The notes below the pieces were generated by a model. That model was given only the letters and a program-made list of their open reading frames with translations, made no database searches and was not told where the DNA came from. 64,000 nucleotides of DNA from Okeania sp. SIO2B3 (lineage in GTDB: Bacteria; Cyanobacteriota; Cyanobacteriia; Cyanobacteriales; Microcoleaceae), in NCBI RefSeq assembly GCF_010672525.1, contig NZ_JAAHGH010000023.1:1-64000 (forward strand), in the 5' to 3' direction. Shown one piece after another: positions 55,679 to 64,000 of the stretch (position 1 is the stretch's first letter; every line of letters starts with the position of its first letter). Position numbers and translations under genes: made by a program.

Positions 55679-56756
55679 GGTTAATAACAGTGATAATATT
55701 TATCTATGTTTTATATATCTGTGTCCATAATTTATTTCATACCTGTGATGAGGAATAAAATGTTTATGGGCAAAGAGTTAAAGAAAGCCTACCATAGTTG
55801 GTGAGTTTTTTAATAATTATTTTATTTTTTTACTATCGAGTGAGGGCGAATGCCATTCGCCCCTACATCTAGTTTGTAGGTTGGGTTGACAAAGGAAACC
55901 CAACAAACCAATCTTTATTGTTGGGATTATTGGGTTGTGAATCGCACTTTTTCCTTTCCCTTGGAATGCTACGCAAACGAAATGCTCTGCCAACAGGTGG
56001 TGGTGCAAAACAAAACTTACAGTACGATCGCTAATTATTTGAACCTGATATTGGATATTATTTTGTTTTGGGTCTTAGTCGATATCCTAAAAATAAAGGT
56101 GGTGGTGCATTGTAATGGTGGTCTATGGCTTTGTTGCATGAAAGTATATAGCTGTCGCACTTGCTTGTGCATATCTACAACAATAACGCGCTGAAACTGC
56201 TGTAACTGTTGGACAATAGATAAATAGAACATCAGTATTTGAAATCAAAAAGCTGAAACCTTTACAGGTAAAAGCTTTGATATTTTAACGGTTATCCCTA
56301 ACTATTGGACAATAGTAAATAGAACATCAATAGTCGCTTTCATAGAGCGATATAGCTGCCGCACTTGCTCCGCCAACGCTTTCTCAGCAGAGCAATAACT
56401 ATTGGACAATAGATAAATAGAACATCAATAGGACTTACGCAGATAAGCTATATATAGCGCTCAAAACTATTGTACAATAGTCTTTATAATCTATAAATAG
56501 TGCCTTTGCGTAAGTCCTGATCAATAATCGCGTGCTTAGAGCGATTAAGCTGCGGAATGGATGTTAAGAACGCTACTTTCATGCCACAAAATGGTGTATA
56601 ATTTAATACTCCCCATCTCCCCATCTCCCCCAACCATATAAGCGGAGGGAGCAAGTGCGGCAGCTATATAGCTCCTTGGAACTGGAATGACTTAATTAGG
56701 GTTTGCTGATTGGTATAATCTCAAAAGTTTTGAAATGATCGACCATAAAATTAATT
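55679..56756. other. 1.1-kb repeat-rich intergenic region
   Basis: No credible gene. It contains a palindrome (55844-55862), a gtaggttgggttgac...aacccaac hairpin, three copies of ttggacaatag...aatagaacatca (56209, 56305, 56402), inverted copies of tatagctgccgcacttgctc (56350 and 56648), the third 89-bp MITE (56430-56518) and a lone MITE end (tagggtttgctga, about 56697). Confidence 0.65.
56430..56518. repeat. 89-bp MITE-like palindrome, copy 3
   Basis: aggacttacgcag ... tttgcgtaagtcct, with the same 89-bp length as the copies at 445 and 686. It is nested within a larger inverted arrangement (56350/56648). Confidence 0.85.
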
Positions 56757-57533
56757 ATGCCTTTGATTCCTCTCTCTGAAACAGTAGCAAAAACAACCCT
56801 TAAAAATCTTCAACTTATAGCTACTGATATGGATGGTACATTAACTAAAAATGGTAAATTTACTTCTAATCTTTTCCTGAGTTTAGAAAAATTAGCAGCA
56901 GCTAAAATTCAGGTATTAGTAATTACAGGTCGTTCTGCAGGTTGGGTGCAAGCTATTAAAAATTATCTGCCAGTAGTAGGAGCGATCGCTGAAAATGGCG
57001 GTTTATTTTATCCTACTCATAGCGAAGCACCTAAATTTTTAACTTCTATCCCAAATATTAATCTACATAGACAAAATTTAGCTGAAGTTTTCCAATACTT
57101 AAAAAGTCTATTTCCTCGGATTGAAGAATCTGTTGATAATCAGTTTAGACTCACAGATTGGACTTTTGATATTCAGGATTTAAGTTTATCTGAACTGACA
57201 CAAATAGCAGAGATTTGTCACTCCAAAGGTTATAGTTTTACCTATAGCACTGTGCAATGTCATATTAAACCTTTAGAACAGGATAAAGCTACGGGTTTAT
57301 TGCAAGTTTTGTCAGAATATTTTCCGGAATTAACAACAGAAAAAATTATTACAGTTGGTGATAGTCCTAATGATGAAACTCTGTTTTATAAAAGTAAATT
57401 TCCTTTGTCGGTGGGAGTAGCAAATATTCTCGAATATGCCGATAAATTGAATCATCAGCCAGTTTATATTAGCAGTCAAAAAGAAGCAGAAGGTTTTTGT
57501 GAATTAGCAGAATTACTATTAGAAGAAAATTAA
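56757..57533 (+). CDS. HAD-superfamily phosphatase (Cof/SPP type)
   Basis: 258 residues with all four HAD motifs: DMDGT (motif I, catalytic Asp), ITGRSAGW (motif II), the Lys in EQDKATGL (motif III) and GDSPNDETLF (motif IV). A C2-type cap lies between (about 85-190). It removes phosphate from a sugar phosphate or similar small molecule; relatives include sucrose/mannosyl-3-phosphoglycerate phosphatases, but the substrate is not evident. Start ATG at 56757, after a repeat-rich leader. Confidence 0.9.
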   Translation: MPLIPLSETVAKTTLKNLQLIATDMDGTLTKNGKFTSNLFLSLEKLAAAKIQVLVITGRSAGWVQAIKNYLPVVGAIAENGGLFYPTHSEAPKFLTSIPNINLHRQNLAEVFQYLKSLFPRIEESVDNQFRLTDWTFDIQDLSLSELTQIAEICHSKGYSFTYSTVQCHIKPLEQDKATGLLQVLSEYFPELTTEKIITVGDSPNDETLFYKSKFPLSVGVANILEYADKLNHQPVYISSQKEAEGFCELAELLLEEN

Positions 57534-57771
57534 TTTTATTCAACCACAAAATCAAGATTTTTTATGCAATGTTAATCTATAGCAACTGCCATTACTACTT
57601 TGTCAATTTCCTATGTTAAGCTGTAAGTGTGAAAAAATATGGACGCAAATAGTGTCATTATTTTAAGTTTATTTGAATTTCGCCAAAAGGAAAAAATAGT
57701 AGCTTTCTTTGTTTCCTGGAGAAAAAAAGAAACTCAAAACTTACTTAAGGTAATAATTGGGTGGGTGGACA

Positions 57772-58734
57772 ATGCCACGAGTTAGTGTTATTATTCCAGT
57801 TTATAATAGTCTTTATGTTACTGAGGCATTAGATAGTGTCTTAAATCAGACCTATAGAGATTATGAAATTATTGTAGTTGATGATGGTTCAAGGGAACAT
57901 ATTCAACAGGTTTTAGAACTATACTCTAGCAACATTAACTACATTTACCAAGAAAATCAGGGAGTGGCAGCTGCTCGTAATCGTGGAATTGAAATTGCGC
58001 AAGGAGAATTTGTGGCATTTTTAGACCATGATGATTTTTTTCTGCCAGATAAACTGGCACTCCAGGTTAGTTGTTTTGATGCTCAACCGCAAGTGGGAAT
58101 GGTTCACACTGGTTGGCGCAGGGTTAATCAAAAGGGGGAATATATTCAGGATGTGAAACCTTGGCATCGGATACCCGTTTTGGATTTGGAAAATTGGGTG
58201 CGGTGGATGCCCATACTTTTTAGTGCGATGATGTTTCGACGAAAGTGGTTAGAGGAGGTGGGGGGGTTGGATACAGGATTTAAACAAGCATCAGATTTGG
58301 ATTTGGTGCAACGTTTGGCCCTGATTGGTTGCGAAACAGTTTGGGTCCAGGAGGTAACAGTTTGTTATCGAGAGCATAGTGGCAATGATTCCCTGAATAC
58401 CCCACTACAAGCGCTGGAGTCATGGCAAGTCAGAGATAAATTTTTTACCCGTTCCGATTTACCAGTGGGGGTGCACTGTTTGGAAAAGGAGTGTCGTTAT
58501 CGTACTCTGGTTTGGGTTGCTTGGCGGTTGTATTACACTGGGTATCTTGAGGAAATGGTGGAATATTTGGAGAAATCTTTGATTTATTCTCCCTATTCCT
58601 TGACAAAAACGGTATCAGATTGGGTGAAAACTTTTACTAAATATAGTGCCGAGTTTGGTTATGAGTTGGATGCTTTGAGTCTGACTCAATCAAAACCCTG
58701 GCAACAGATGATTAGTTATTTTGGGAGGTTTTAG
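57772..58734 (+). CDS. Glycosyltransferase family 2 with shared C-terminal module
   Basis: 320 residues from ATG 57772 (MPRVSVIIPVYNS); a TTG at 57757 would add five. The GT-A fold shows VSVIIPVYN, IVVDDGS, GVAAARNRGIEIAQGEFVAF and the metal motif LDHDD, then KQASDLDLVQRLAL. After about residue 245 comes a helical module (LVWVAWRLYYTGYLEEMVEY, then LTKTVSDWVK) that recurs at the end of the next protein. It transfers a sugar from a nucleotide sugar, probably to a cell-surface glycan or protein. Five bases separate it from the next gene, so they form one unit. Confidence 0.92.
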   Translation: MPRVSVIIPVYNSLYVTEALDSVLNQTYRDYEIIVVDDGSREHIQQVLELYSSNINYIYQENQGVAAARNRGIEIAQGEFVAFLDHDDFFLPDKLALQVSCFDAQPQVGMVHTGWRRVNQKGEYIQDVKPWHRIPVLDLENWVRWMPILFSAMMFRRKWLEEVGGLDTGFKQASDLDLVQRLALIGCETVWVQEVTVCYREHSGNDSLNTPLQALESWQVRDKFFTRSDLPVGVHCLEKECRYRTLVWVAWRLYYTGYLEEMVEYLEKSLIYSPYSLTKTVSDWVKTFTKYSAEFGYELDALSLTQSKPWQQMISYFGRF

Positions 58735-58739
58735 AGGTT

Positions 58740-59303
58740 ATGGGTATGGAGGAGCTGAAACAGGAGTTGGAGCAGTCTCATGCTGAGTTTTATCAGCTTT
58801 TAATGGAGTTGGAGCAATCTCATGCTCAGTTAGAGCAGATGCAGATGGAATTTGAAGAGTCTGAGTTACTGAGAAAAAAGATGGAGATAGACTTGGAGCA
58901 AATGAAATACCACTTGGAGCATACTCAGGGGGAATTAGCGCAAACTAAATCAGCATTGCATCAGACTGAGGGTGAATTGGATAGATATAAGTATAGGGAG
59001 GCGATCGCTTCTCAGATTATTTCAGAGAAAGAAAAGGAGTATAAGCAGTTGGTGTGGGATGCTTGGTCTGCTTATCGGAGTGGGAATATTAATCAGATGG
59101 TTGATTGTTTACAGAGGTCTCTGAAATGTACCTCCTTGTCGCGGACTAAAACTGTGTCTAATTGGGTGAAAAGTTGGAGGGAGTTTTCTCAACAGAAGGG
59201 AGAAAGGTTTGAGGTGCGTCGTTTGGATGGATATCAGGAGTGGAAACAGTTATTGCGACGGATGACTGTGGTTAAATCTGGAGGAAATATCAGCCCCGCT
59301 TAA
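58740..59303 (+). CDS. Coiled-coil protein sharing the GT2 C-terminal module
   Basis: 187 residues. Residues about 1-90 are a long heptad-type coiled coil rich in Glu, Gln and Leu (repeats such as LEQSHAEFYQLLMELEQSHA). Residues about 98-180 match the C-terminus of the upstream glycosyltransferase (LVWDAWSAYRSGNINQMVDC, then LSRTKTVSNWVKSW). It has no catalytic domain. It probably pairs with or scaffolds the glycosyltransferase through its coiled coil and shared helical module. It ends before a clear intrinsic terminator. Confidence 0.82.
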   Translation: MGMEELKQELEQSHAEFYQLLMELEQSHAQLEQMQMEFEESELLRKKMEIDLEQMKYHLEHTQGELAQTKSALHQTEGELDRYKYREAIASQIISEKEKEYKQLVWDAWSAYRSGNINQMVDCLQRSLKCTSLSRTKTVSNWVKSWREFSQQKGERFEVRRLDGYQEWKQLLRRMTVVKSGGNISPA

Positions 59304-59359
59304 ATCTTTCAAATTTGAGTATCAAAAGTCAGCATAGAGCAATAATTCCTTAAAGTGGT

Positions 59360-59390
59360 AACCTATAGGTAAATTTCCTATAGGTTTTTT
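59360..59390 (+). terminator. Intrinsic terminator after the GT2 operon
   Basis: Perfect 10-bp inverted repeat (aacctatagg and cctataggtt) with a 7-base loop, running directly into a T-tract. It separates the plus-strand pair from the convergent sulfotransferase. Confidence 0.85.
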
Positions 59391-59416
59391 CTATAAATTT
59401 AAATCGTTTTTAACGA

Positions 59417-60463
59417 TTACCCCATAGGGTATCCATAAGCTTCAAGATTAAGATTATACTCTTTTTCTAATATCTGGTTTTGAGAAATGCAATAGTTGCT
59501 GATAGATTTTTTTAAGTAGTCAGGATATAGCGTGCTTGCCCTTTCTCCTTCCTGAAAATACTCCCTCAAATTATGTCTAATATCTTTAATAAATTCTTTC
59601 CAGTTATCTAAATTATTAGACCCTGTTTCTAACACACTATCTAATTTCAAATTCATACTCTTATGATCTTCAGAAGGAAGCATATCTATATATGAATTCA
59701 TAGCTTCTTTATATGATTTCAAATCATTTGCCATCAGAAACTTTTGGCAATATAGAAAATCTACAAGTCGCGTAGTTATGCGATTTTTCTCTCGCTTAAT
59801 CTTGCTTGTATCTCCAATTAGAGTCAGACTTTCCTCTTTACTAATCCCTAAGGTTATAGATAGGTTTTTGGCAAAGTTATTGATATCTTCCTTAAACTCT
59901 TCATACAAAAGAATATGTATATTCTCAGAGCCAAATATTTCTGAATAAAGTTTAATAATTTTTCCATACCTAATCTCAGTAATTTCATTAAAAAGAGCAG
60001 GAGAGCGCCACTGTTTTTTGAGCCAGCTTTCAAAACCATTAAAAGTGTTAGGATGCTCCAGATTAAGACGCCAAAAATATGTTGATTCTATCCAATCTAA
60101 AGGATGCCTCAAAGTTATTAAAATTTTAACATTTCTGAAAATTTGCGTGAGTCGCATAGCACAAATGTATGGATCCATAAATTTGTAAGTACTAAAATCT
60201 TCCTCTGATAAAACTAGAACTTTTTTCTCATTACTCATCTGAGTAATAGCTTCAAAGTAAGCTTCATAAACTTCCTCAAGATTGAACGAGATGCTATCCC
60301 GACGGACAATTGCATCACCTGCTTTTAGCATTCTCTTATTATCTGACCATACTTTACCAAGATAGCCAATCTCGGAGTGACGAGAGAAAAAATATCTCTG
60401 TAGAAAAGTGGTTCCGGTCTTGGCTAAACCAATATGTACAAAAATAGGTAATCTGTTATTCAT
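59417..60463 (-). CDS. PAPS-dependent sulfotransferase-like protein
   Basis: 348 residues of the sulfotransferase fold. The 5'-phosphosulfate loop is FVHIGLAKTGTTFLQRYF at the N-terminus and the 3'-phosphate-binding strand is ILITLRHPLDWIESTYFW. It would transfer sulfate from PAPS to a hydroxyl of a glycan, lipid or peptide. The context of GT2 and GT61 glycosyltransferases suggests sulfation of an exopolysaccharide or surface glycan. Same strand as the two TPR-GT61 genes and 60 bp downstream of the nearer one, so probably cotranscribed. Confidence 0.87.
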   Translation of the reverse strand: MNNRLPIFVHIGLAKTGTTFLQRYFFSRHSEIGYLGKVWSDNKRMLKAGDAIVRRDSISFNLEEVYEAYFEAITQMSNEKKVLVLSEEDFSTYKFMDPYICAMRLTQIFRNVKILITLRHPLDWIESTYFWRLNLEHPNTFNGFESWLKKQWRSPALFNEITEIRYGKIIKLYSEIFGSENIHILLYEEFKEDINNFAKNLSITLGISKEESLTLIGDTSKIKREKNRITTRLVDFLYCQKFLMANDLKSYKEAMNSYIDMLPSEDHKSMNLKLDSVLETGSNNLDNWKEFIKDIRHNLREYFQEGERASTLYPDYLKKSISNYCISQNQILEKEYNLNLEAYGYPMG

Positions 60464-60523
60464 AAATATTAATTCTTATTTTTCCAATTACTAAAGTTTT
60501 TGTTCTAATTAGGCTTCAGGAGC

Positions 60524-62383
60524 CTATAGTAAATTTGCCATACTCAATAGTTCAGCTAGCAAACTAATATCGACAAATATATCTTCCTGATTTCTTTGCT
60601 GAGAACTTTTTGCTGAGTGTACTGAACTCGTTCCATCTTCTGTAGAAAAATTGTAACTAGGGTCGTGATAGCTATAATATTCAAGATTGCAGCAATTGGA
60701 GAGTGACCAGTAATAGGGTTTAACATGAGATGAAAAGAGTTCAATTACTTTTGTGCCAGGGTTACAAAACACTATGTTAGTTAGACCAGCACCATGAGGT
60801 GCGACTATAGCCTCAGTTTCAGACATCAGGGAAGCTTGTTCGGAAACTGTCATTGACTCTAAAATAACAGTTTCAAATTGATATTTGCTTAATAAATTAA
60901 CCACTTCTTCTTCATTAATAATTTTACGCTTTCCTCTCTTATTTCTACTGATATAGATTCGTCGTTTTTTAGTTAAACCATTTGAAGTTGGAGAAAGAAA
61001 ATACCTCCTTAGAAAATTAACAGCCCATTCTTCAACATTGAGTGCAGGATTTTTAAATGAAGGAACAATCAGATTTTCTGCACTAATATGAGGCAGACTT
61101 TCACTCTCTATAACTTGAGAGGCAGAAATGCCGATTTTCTGGAGTGTTTCTATTTGAAAAGGATGCCTATATCTATTAACAACAAATTTATCAATTTTTT
61201 CGAGACTCATACCAGAATTATAAATCAAATCAATACGAGGCAGCAAATCAATCATCCAATGGTAGTATCCTCCTCCAGCACCTGGTGTCACTAAAGAGCA
61301 GACCGAACCACCAATTTTTTTTAAAGGTGGCAACCGATCGGAGCTAAGAATAAGCTCTGTATTACCAATTGATACTTCCGAGACCAAATGATTTTCTGAG
61401 GTATATATTACGTTATTTTTACTATCTAGCCATGCTCTTCCATCCCGGACAAAAGTAACAAAGGTTTCTGACACTTTTACTTCCTTAACTGCAAGCTCTG
61501 GATGTACTTGAGAATTAAGTCCTTTTGGTGATGAGAGCTTAAATTTATAAGCTGGATGAACTGTTTCAAACTTTACCGACCCATCTTTATTTGATTCGTC
61601 TTTTATTACTTTGACTATTGGTAACGTTTGACAGAAATGATTTAAAACACCGACAGGTAGCCTTCCATTATAACAATTTACTGCATTATCGAGATCGCCT
61701 TTCAACTCAAAAGCTTTTCCTAGATGTGTGTAAACTTGCCTGTAGTCAGGTTTTATTCTTAAAGCTTGAATAAAATTTTGTATGGAATCTTCATACTGAA
61801 GCTTTTTAAGTAAACCTAACCCTAAGTAGAAATAGCTTTCACTCGAGTCAGGATTTATACTAATTGCCAACTCATAGTGATAGATTGACTCATCAAGCCG
61901 ATGCTGCTCCATTAAAGCATTTCCTAAAGCATTATGAAGTAAAAATTTCTGTCGGTTTTGCTGAAAAATGGAAAGAGATTTTTGATACCAAGATATCCCA
62001 TTATCGACTTCACCGTTCTTAACAAAAAGATTACCTAAGTTGTAATAAGACCAGAAAGAAGATGGATTAAGTTCAAGAGATTTCAAATAATGTGAAATTG
62101 CTGGTACAGTTTCCCCTATTTTCTCAAAAATATTCCCTAGTTGCAAATGATATCTGAAAAACTTTGAATTGATAGCAATGAGCTTTTGATAGCATTGAAT
62201 AAGCTCCTGATACTTTTTTTGCTTTTCCAACACCTTAGCAAACTGAACATAATAAAGCTCATCTCCAGGATTTAAGTCAATCGACTTTTGATAAGCTTTA
62301 GCAGCTTCATCTAATTTTCCCTGTTCTTCTAGTTGTTTACCAAGTTCAAAAAAATCCTGAGATAAATTTTCTGATTTCTTCAT
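60524..62383 (-). CDS. TPR-GT61 glycosyltransferase fusion, copy 1
   Basis: 619 residues. Residues about 7-250 are tetratricopeptide repeats (KLDEAAKAYQKSIDLNPGDE, ESYFYLGLGLLKKLQYEDSI). Residues about 290-590 form a GT61 (DUF563) domain with YYHWMIDLLPRIDLI, KKRRIYISRNKRGKRKIINE and the strong signature IVAPHGAGLTNIVFCNPGTK. This family includes xylosyl- and GlcNAc-transferases. It is paralogous to the next gene upstream (23 bp away). It probably works on protein- or lipid-linked glycans at the cell surface, with the TPRs binding a partner. The acceptor is unknown. Confidence 0.9.
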   Translation of the reverse strand: MKKSENLSQDFFELGKQLEEQGKLDEAAKAYQKSIDLNPGDELYYVQFAKVLEKQKKYQELIQCYQKLIAINSKFFRYHLQLGNIFEKIGETVPAISHYLKSLELNPSSFWSYYNLGNLFVKNGEVDNGISWYQKSLSIFQQNRQKFLLHNALGNALMEQHRLDESIYHYELAISINPDSSESYFYLGLGLLKKLQYEDSIQNFIQALRIKPDYRQVYTHLGKAFELKGDLDNAVNCYNGRLPVGVLNHFCQTLPIVKVIKDESNKDGSVKFETVHPAYKFKLSSPKGLNSQVHPELAVKEVKVSETFVTFVRDGRAWLDSKNNVIYTSENHLVSEVSIGNTELILSSDRLPPLKKIGGSVCSLVTPGAGGGYYHWMIDLLPRIDLIYNSGMSLEKIDKFVVNRYRHPFQIETLQKIGISASQVIESESLPHISAENLIVPSFKNPALNVEEWAVNFLRRYFLSPTSNGLTKKRRIYISRNKRGKRKIINEEEVVNLLSKYQFETVILESMTVSEQASLMSETEAIVAPHGAGLTNIVFCNPGTKVIELFSSHVKPYYWSLSNCCNLEYYSYHDPSYNFSTEDGTSSVHSAKSSQQRNQEDIFVDISLLAELLSMANLL

Positions 62384-62406
62384 TTTTATTGTTTCATACG
62401 ACTAAC

Positions 62407-64000
62407 TTAAATTTTAATTTTTGAAGCTTTAATGATGTTTAAACATGAGTCAATATTGACCCAAATATCCTGACTGCTCATGGTAGGATTAATTCCTTGT
62501 GATAGATTTTCCTCCTCTGAATTTGCTTTATTTTCTCCCATCAGATAGTAATATTCTAGATTACATTGATTGCTCAGTATCCAGTAACAGACATTCACAT
62601 AAGAAGGAGAAAATAGTTCTATGACTTTAGTACCTGGAGAGCAAAAAACTAAATTGGCTAATCCAGCTCCATGAGGAGCTACCACAATTTCAGCCTCAGC
62701 CATTAAAGCAGCTTGCTCAAAAACTGACATCGACTCAAAAGTTACAAGCTCAAAACCTAGCCTAGCTAATACCTGCATAAGTTCCTCTTCATTTACTACT
62801 TTGCGACTAGATGAGCCACGACTGATGTAGATACGTTTTGATGCTTTAGGAAGAGTAGCTAGATTTTCTTCTAGAAACTTTTTCTTGAGAAACTTGCAAA
62901 CCCATTTGGGAATCCTAATTTCTTTTGGGGTGCTTCTAAAAGGAGCAGAAGGTACGACTAATTCGGTAGCTTTTATATGAGGATACTGCCAAGTTTGGAT
63001 AACTTTATTTTGAGAAATTCCTAGGCAATCTAGAGTTTCTTTGTGATAAGATGCCCCATGTCTATTAAAAACAAATTTATCTATACTATTAAAATTAATT
63101 TTGCTACGACGTAACAGCTCAATACGAGGAAGTACATCAATCATCCAATGGTAATAGTTTTGAACAGCTGTAAGCCCTGATATAAAGACTACTTTTCCAT
63201 CTATATAGTGAATAGGTGGCAGACTTTTTGAAGACATTATTATTTCTGGATTTCCGGTAGAAATGTTACTCAAAAGCTGATTTTCTGAAGTAATTACAGC
63301 ACTATTTGAATTATCTCCCCAAGCTCTACCATTTGGTACGATGGCTACAAATGTTTCTAAAGAATGATTTTGATTTTTAAAGTTAGGATGAATGCTGGTA
63401 CTTGTAGTATTTGGAGGCAATAAATTCCCTGTACTAGCTGGCTCGATACTTATATGAATCACATTATTATTTACTTCTGAAGTGGAGGTTACTTGCCAAT
63501 TTCTAGTTTCTTCACAGAGATTCAACCGAGTCAACAAATAATGTGGCAGTTTACCGTGGTAGCAGGGATGTGCAAAATTGTTGAGACCTTGTTGCTGAAG
63601 GATATTTCCTATCTGTTGGTAAGCATCCCGATAACTAGGTTTAATTTGTAATGCTAGTAAAAAACAAGCTATAGCATCTTCCCATTTTTTCTGAGATATT
63701 AGATTCCTTCCCAAACTACAATAATCTTCTACTGTCTTGGGCTGATTATCAAGACTTCGGTAATAATTAATTAGTAATTGCTGCAAGTTTCGATAACAGT
63801 CGATATTATTGGGTTTTAATTCAAGAGCACGACGGTAAAAAGATATAGCTTCATCAAGTATTCCTTGCTCAGATAGTGTTTCTCCTAAATTGATGTAAGC
63901 TTGATAAAAGTCAGGATCGAGTTCTATGACTTGCTGGTAAGTAGCGACCGCTTCTTTTAGTTTACCTTGATGCTGCAACTGATGTGCTTTTTGAAAATAT
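62407..64000 (-). CDS. TPR-GT61 glycosyltransferase fusion, copy 2 (partial)
   Basis: At least 531 codons; the frame runs off the window end (the last bases encode YFQKAHQLQHQGKLKEAVAT in TPR style), so the true N-terminus is missing. It has TPRs, then the GT61 domain with YYHWMIDVLPRIELL, SKRIYISRGSSSRKVVNEEE and EIVVAPHGAGLANLVFCSPG. It closely parallels copy 1 in layout, with diverged sequence. The C-terminal about 40 residues are low-similarity Ser/Asn-rich. Likely first or middle gene of the glycosylation operon. Confidence 0.9.
   Translation of the reverse strand, partial: YFQKAHQLQHQGKLKEAVATYQQVIELDPDFYQAYINLGETLSEQGILDEAISFYRRALELKPNNIDCYRNLQQLLINYYRSLDNQPKTVEDYCSLGRNLISQKKWEDAIACFLLALQIKPSYRDAYQQIGNILQQQGLNNFAHPCYHGKLPHYLLTRLNLCEETRNWQVTSTSEVNNNVIHISIEPASTGNLLPPNTTSTSIHPNFKNQNHSLETFVAIVPNGRAWGDNSNSAVITSENQLLSNISTGNPEIIMSSKSLPPIHYIDGKVVFISGLTAVQNYYHWMIDVLPRIELLRRSKINFNSIDKFVFNRHGASYHKETLDCLGISQNKVIQTWQYPHIKATELVVPSAPFRSTPKEIRIPKWVCKFLKKKFLEENLATLPKASKRIYISRGSSSRKVVNEEELMQVLARLGFELVTFESMSVFEQAALMAEAEIVVAPHGAGLANLVFCSPGTKVIELFSPSYVNVCYWILSNQCNLEYYYLMGENKANSEEENLSQGINPTMSSQDIWVNIDSCLNIIKASKIKI

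Noticed and set aside
55886-56232. Open frames on both strands near 56 kb
   Set aside because: Overlap repeated tatagctgtcgcacttgc and ttggacaatag segments; no coding similarity or start context.

Overview
This is cyanobacterial DNA, most likely from a filamentous marine member of the Trichodesmium/Okeania type. The clues are low GC, many HIP1 octamers (GCGATCGC), cyanobacterial gene families (carotenoid oxygenase, GyrB with the Synechocystis-type intein, long-form bL25, Uma2) and roughly 27% non-coding sequence packed with short dispersed repeats, minisatellites and MITE-like palindromes. The genus is inferred, not proven.

Layout. 1-3 kb: repeats, then a folate/biopterin-type MFS transporter. 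3-9 kb: carotenoid oxygenase, then a two-gene minus-strand cassette (membrane protein plus large degenerate STAND-like protein), a broken antitoxin and a small conserved protein. 9-16 kb: methyltransferase, orphan peptide-type ABC permease, AI-2E-type permease and HD phosphohydrolase, separated by repeat blocks. 16-22 kb: an RND efflux pair. 22-28 kb: alpha/beta hydrolase, an HpnJ-like radical SAM enzyme, and MiaA. 28-31 kb: gyrB with a 435-residue HNH intein.

31.5-37.6 kb holds the most interesting locus: a nucleosidase, a 1009-residue degenerate STAND-like protein and a single-pass membrane protein in one direction. The last two are paralogues of the 4.6-8.1 kb cassette. The nucleosidase ends, and the STAND-like protein begins, with the same short motif (PKYQF...QVIGD.A.I), which looks like the amyloid-type motifs (RHIM/PP/BASS) that couple effectors to NLR-like sensors. 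I read the locus as a conflict or cell-suicide system in which a sensor recruits a nucleosidase effector and a membrane partner. This is inference from architecture.

37.8-45.3 kb: Uma2 protein, an RTX-type calcium-binding protein, bL25, an internally deleted IS200/IS605-like relic, purA and a divergent adenosine-deaminase-like protein. 45.3-47.7 kb is 2.4 kb of repeats. 47.7-51.6 kb: a sugar-binding-type lipoprotein followed by a hybrid sensor kinase, plausibly one signalling unit. 52-56 kb: a small unknown protein, a P-loop kinase overlapping a truncated HAD gene, and a transketolase-like enzyme. 56.7-64 kb: a HAD phosphatase, then a surface-glycan region with a GT2 glycosyltransferase, a coiled-coil protein sharing its C-terminal module, a sulfotransferase and two TPR-GT61 proteins, the last running off the window end.

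No rRNA, tRNA or CRISPR array was recognised.
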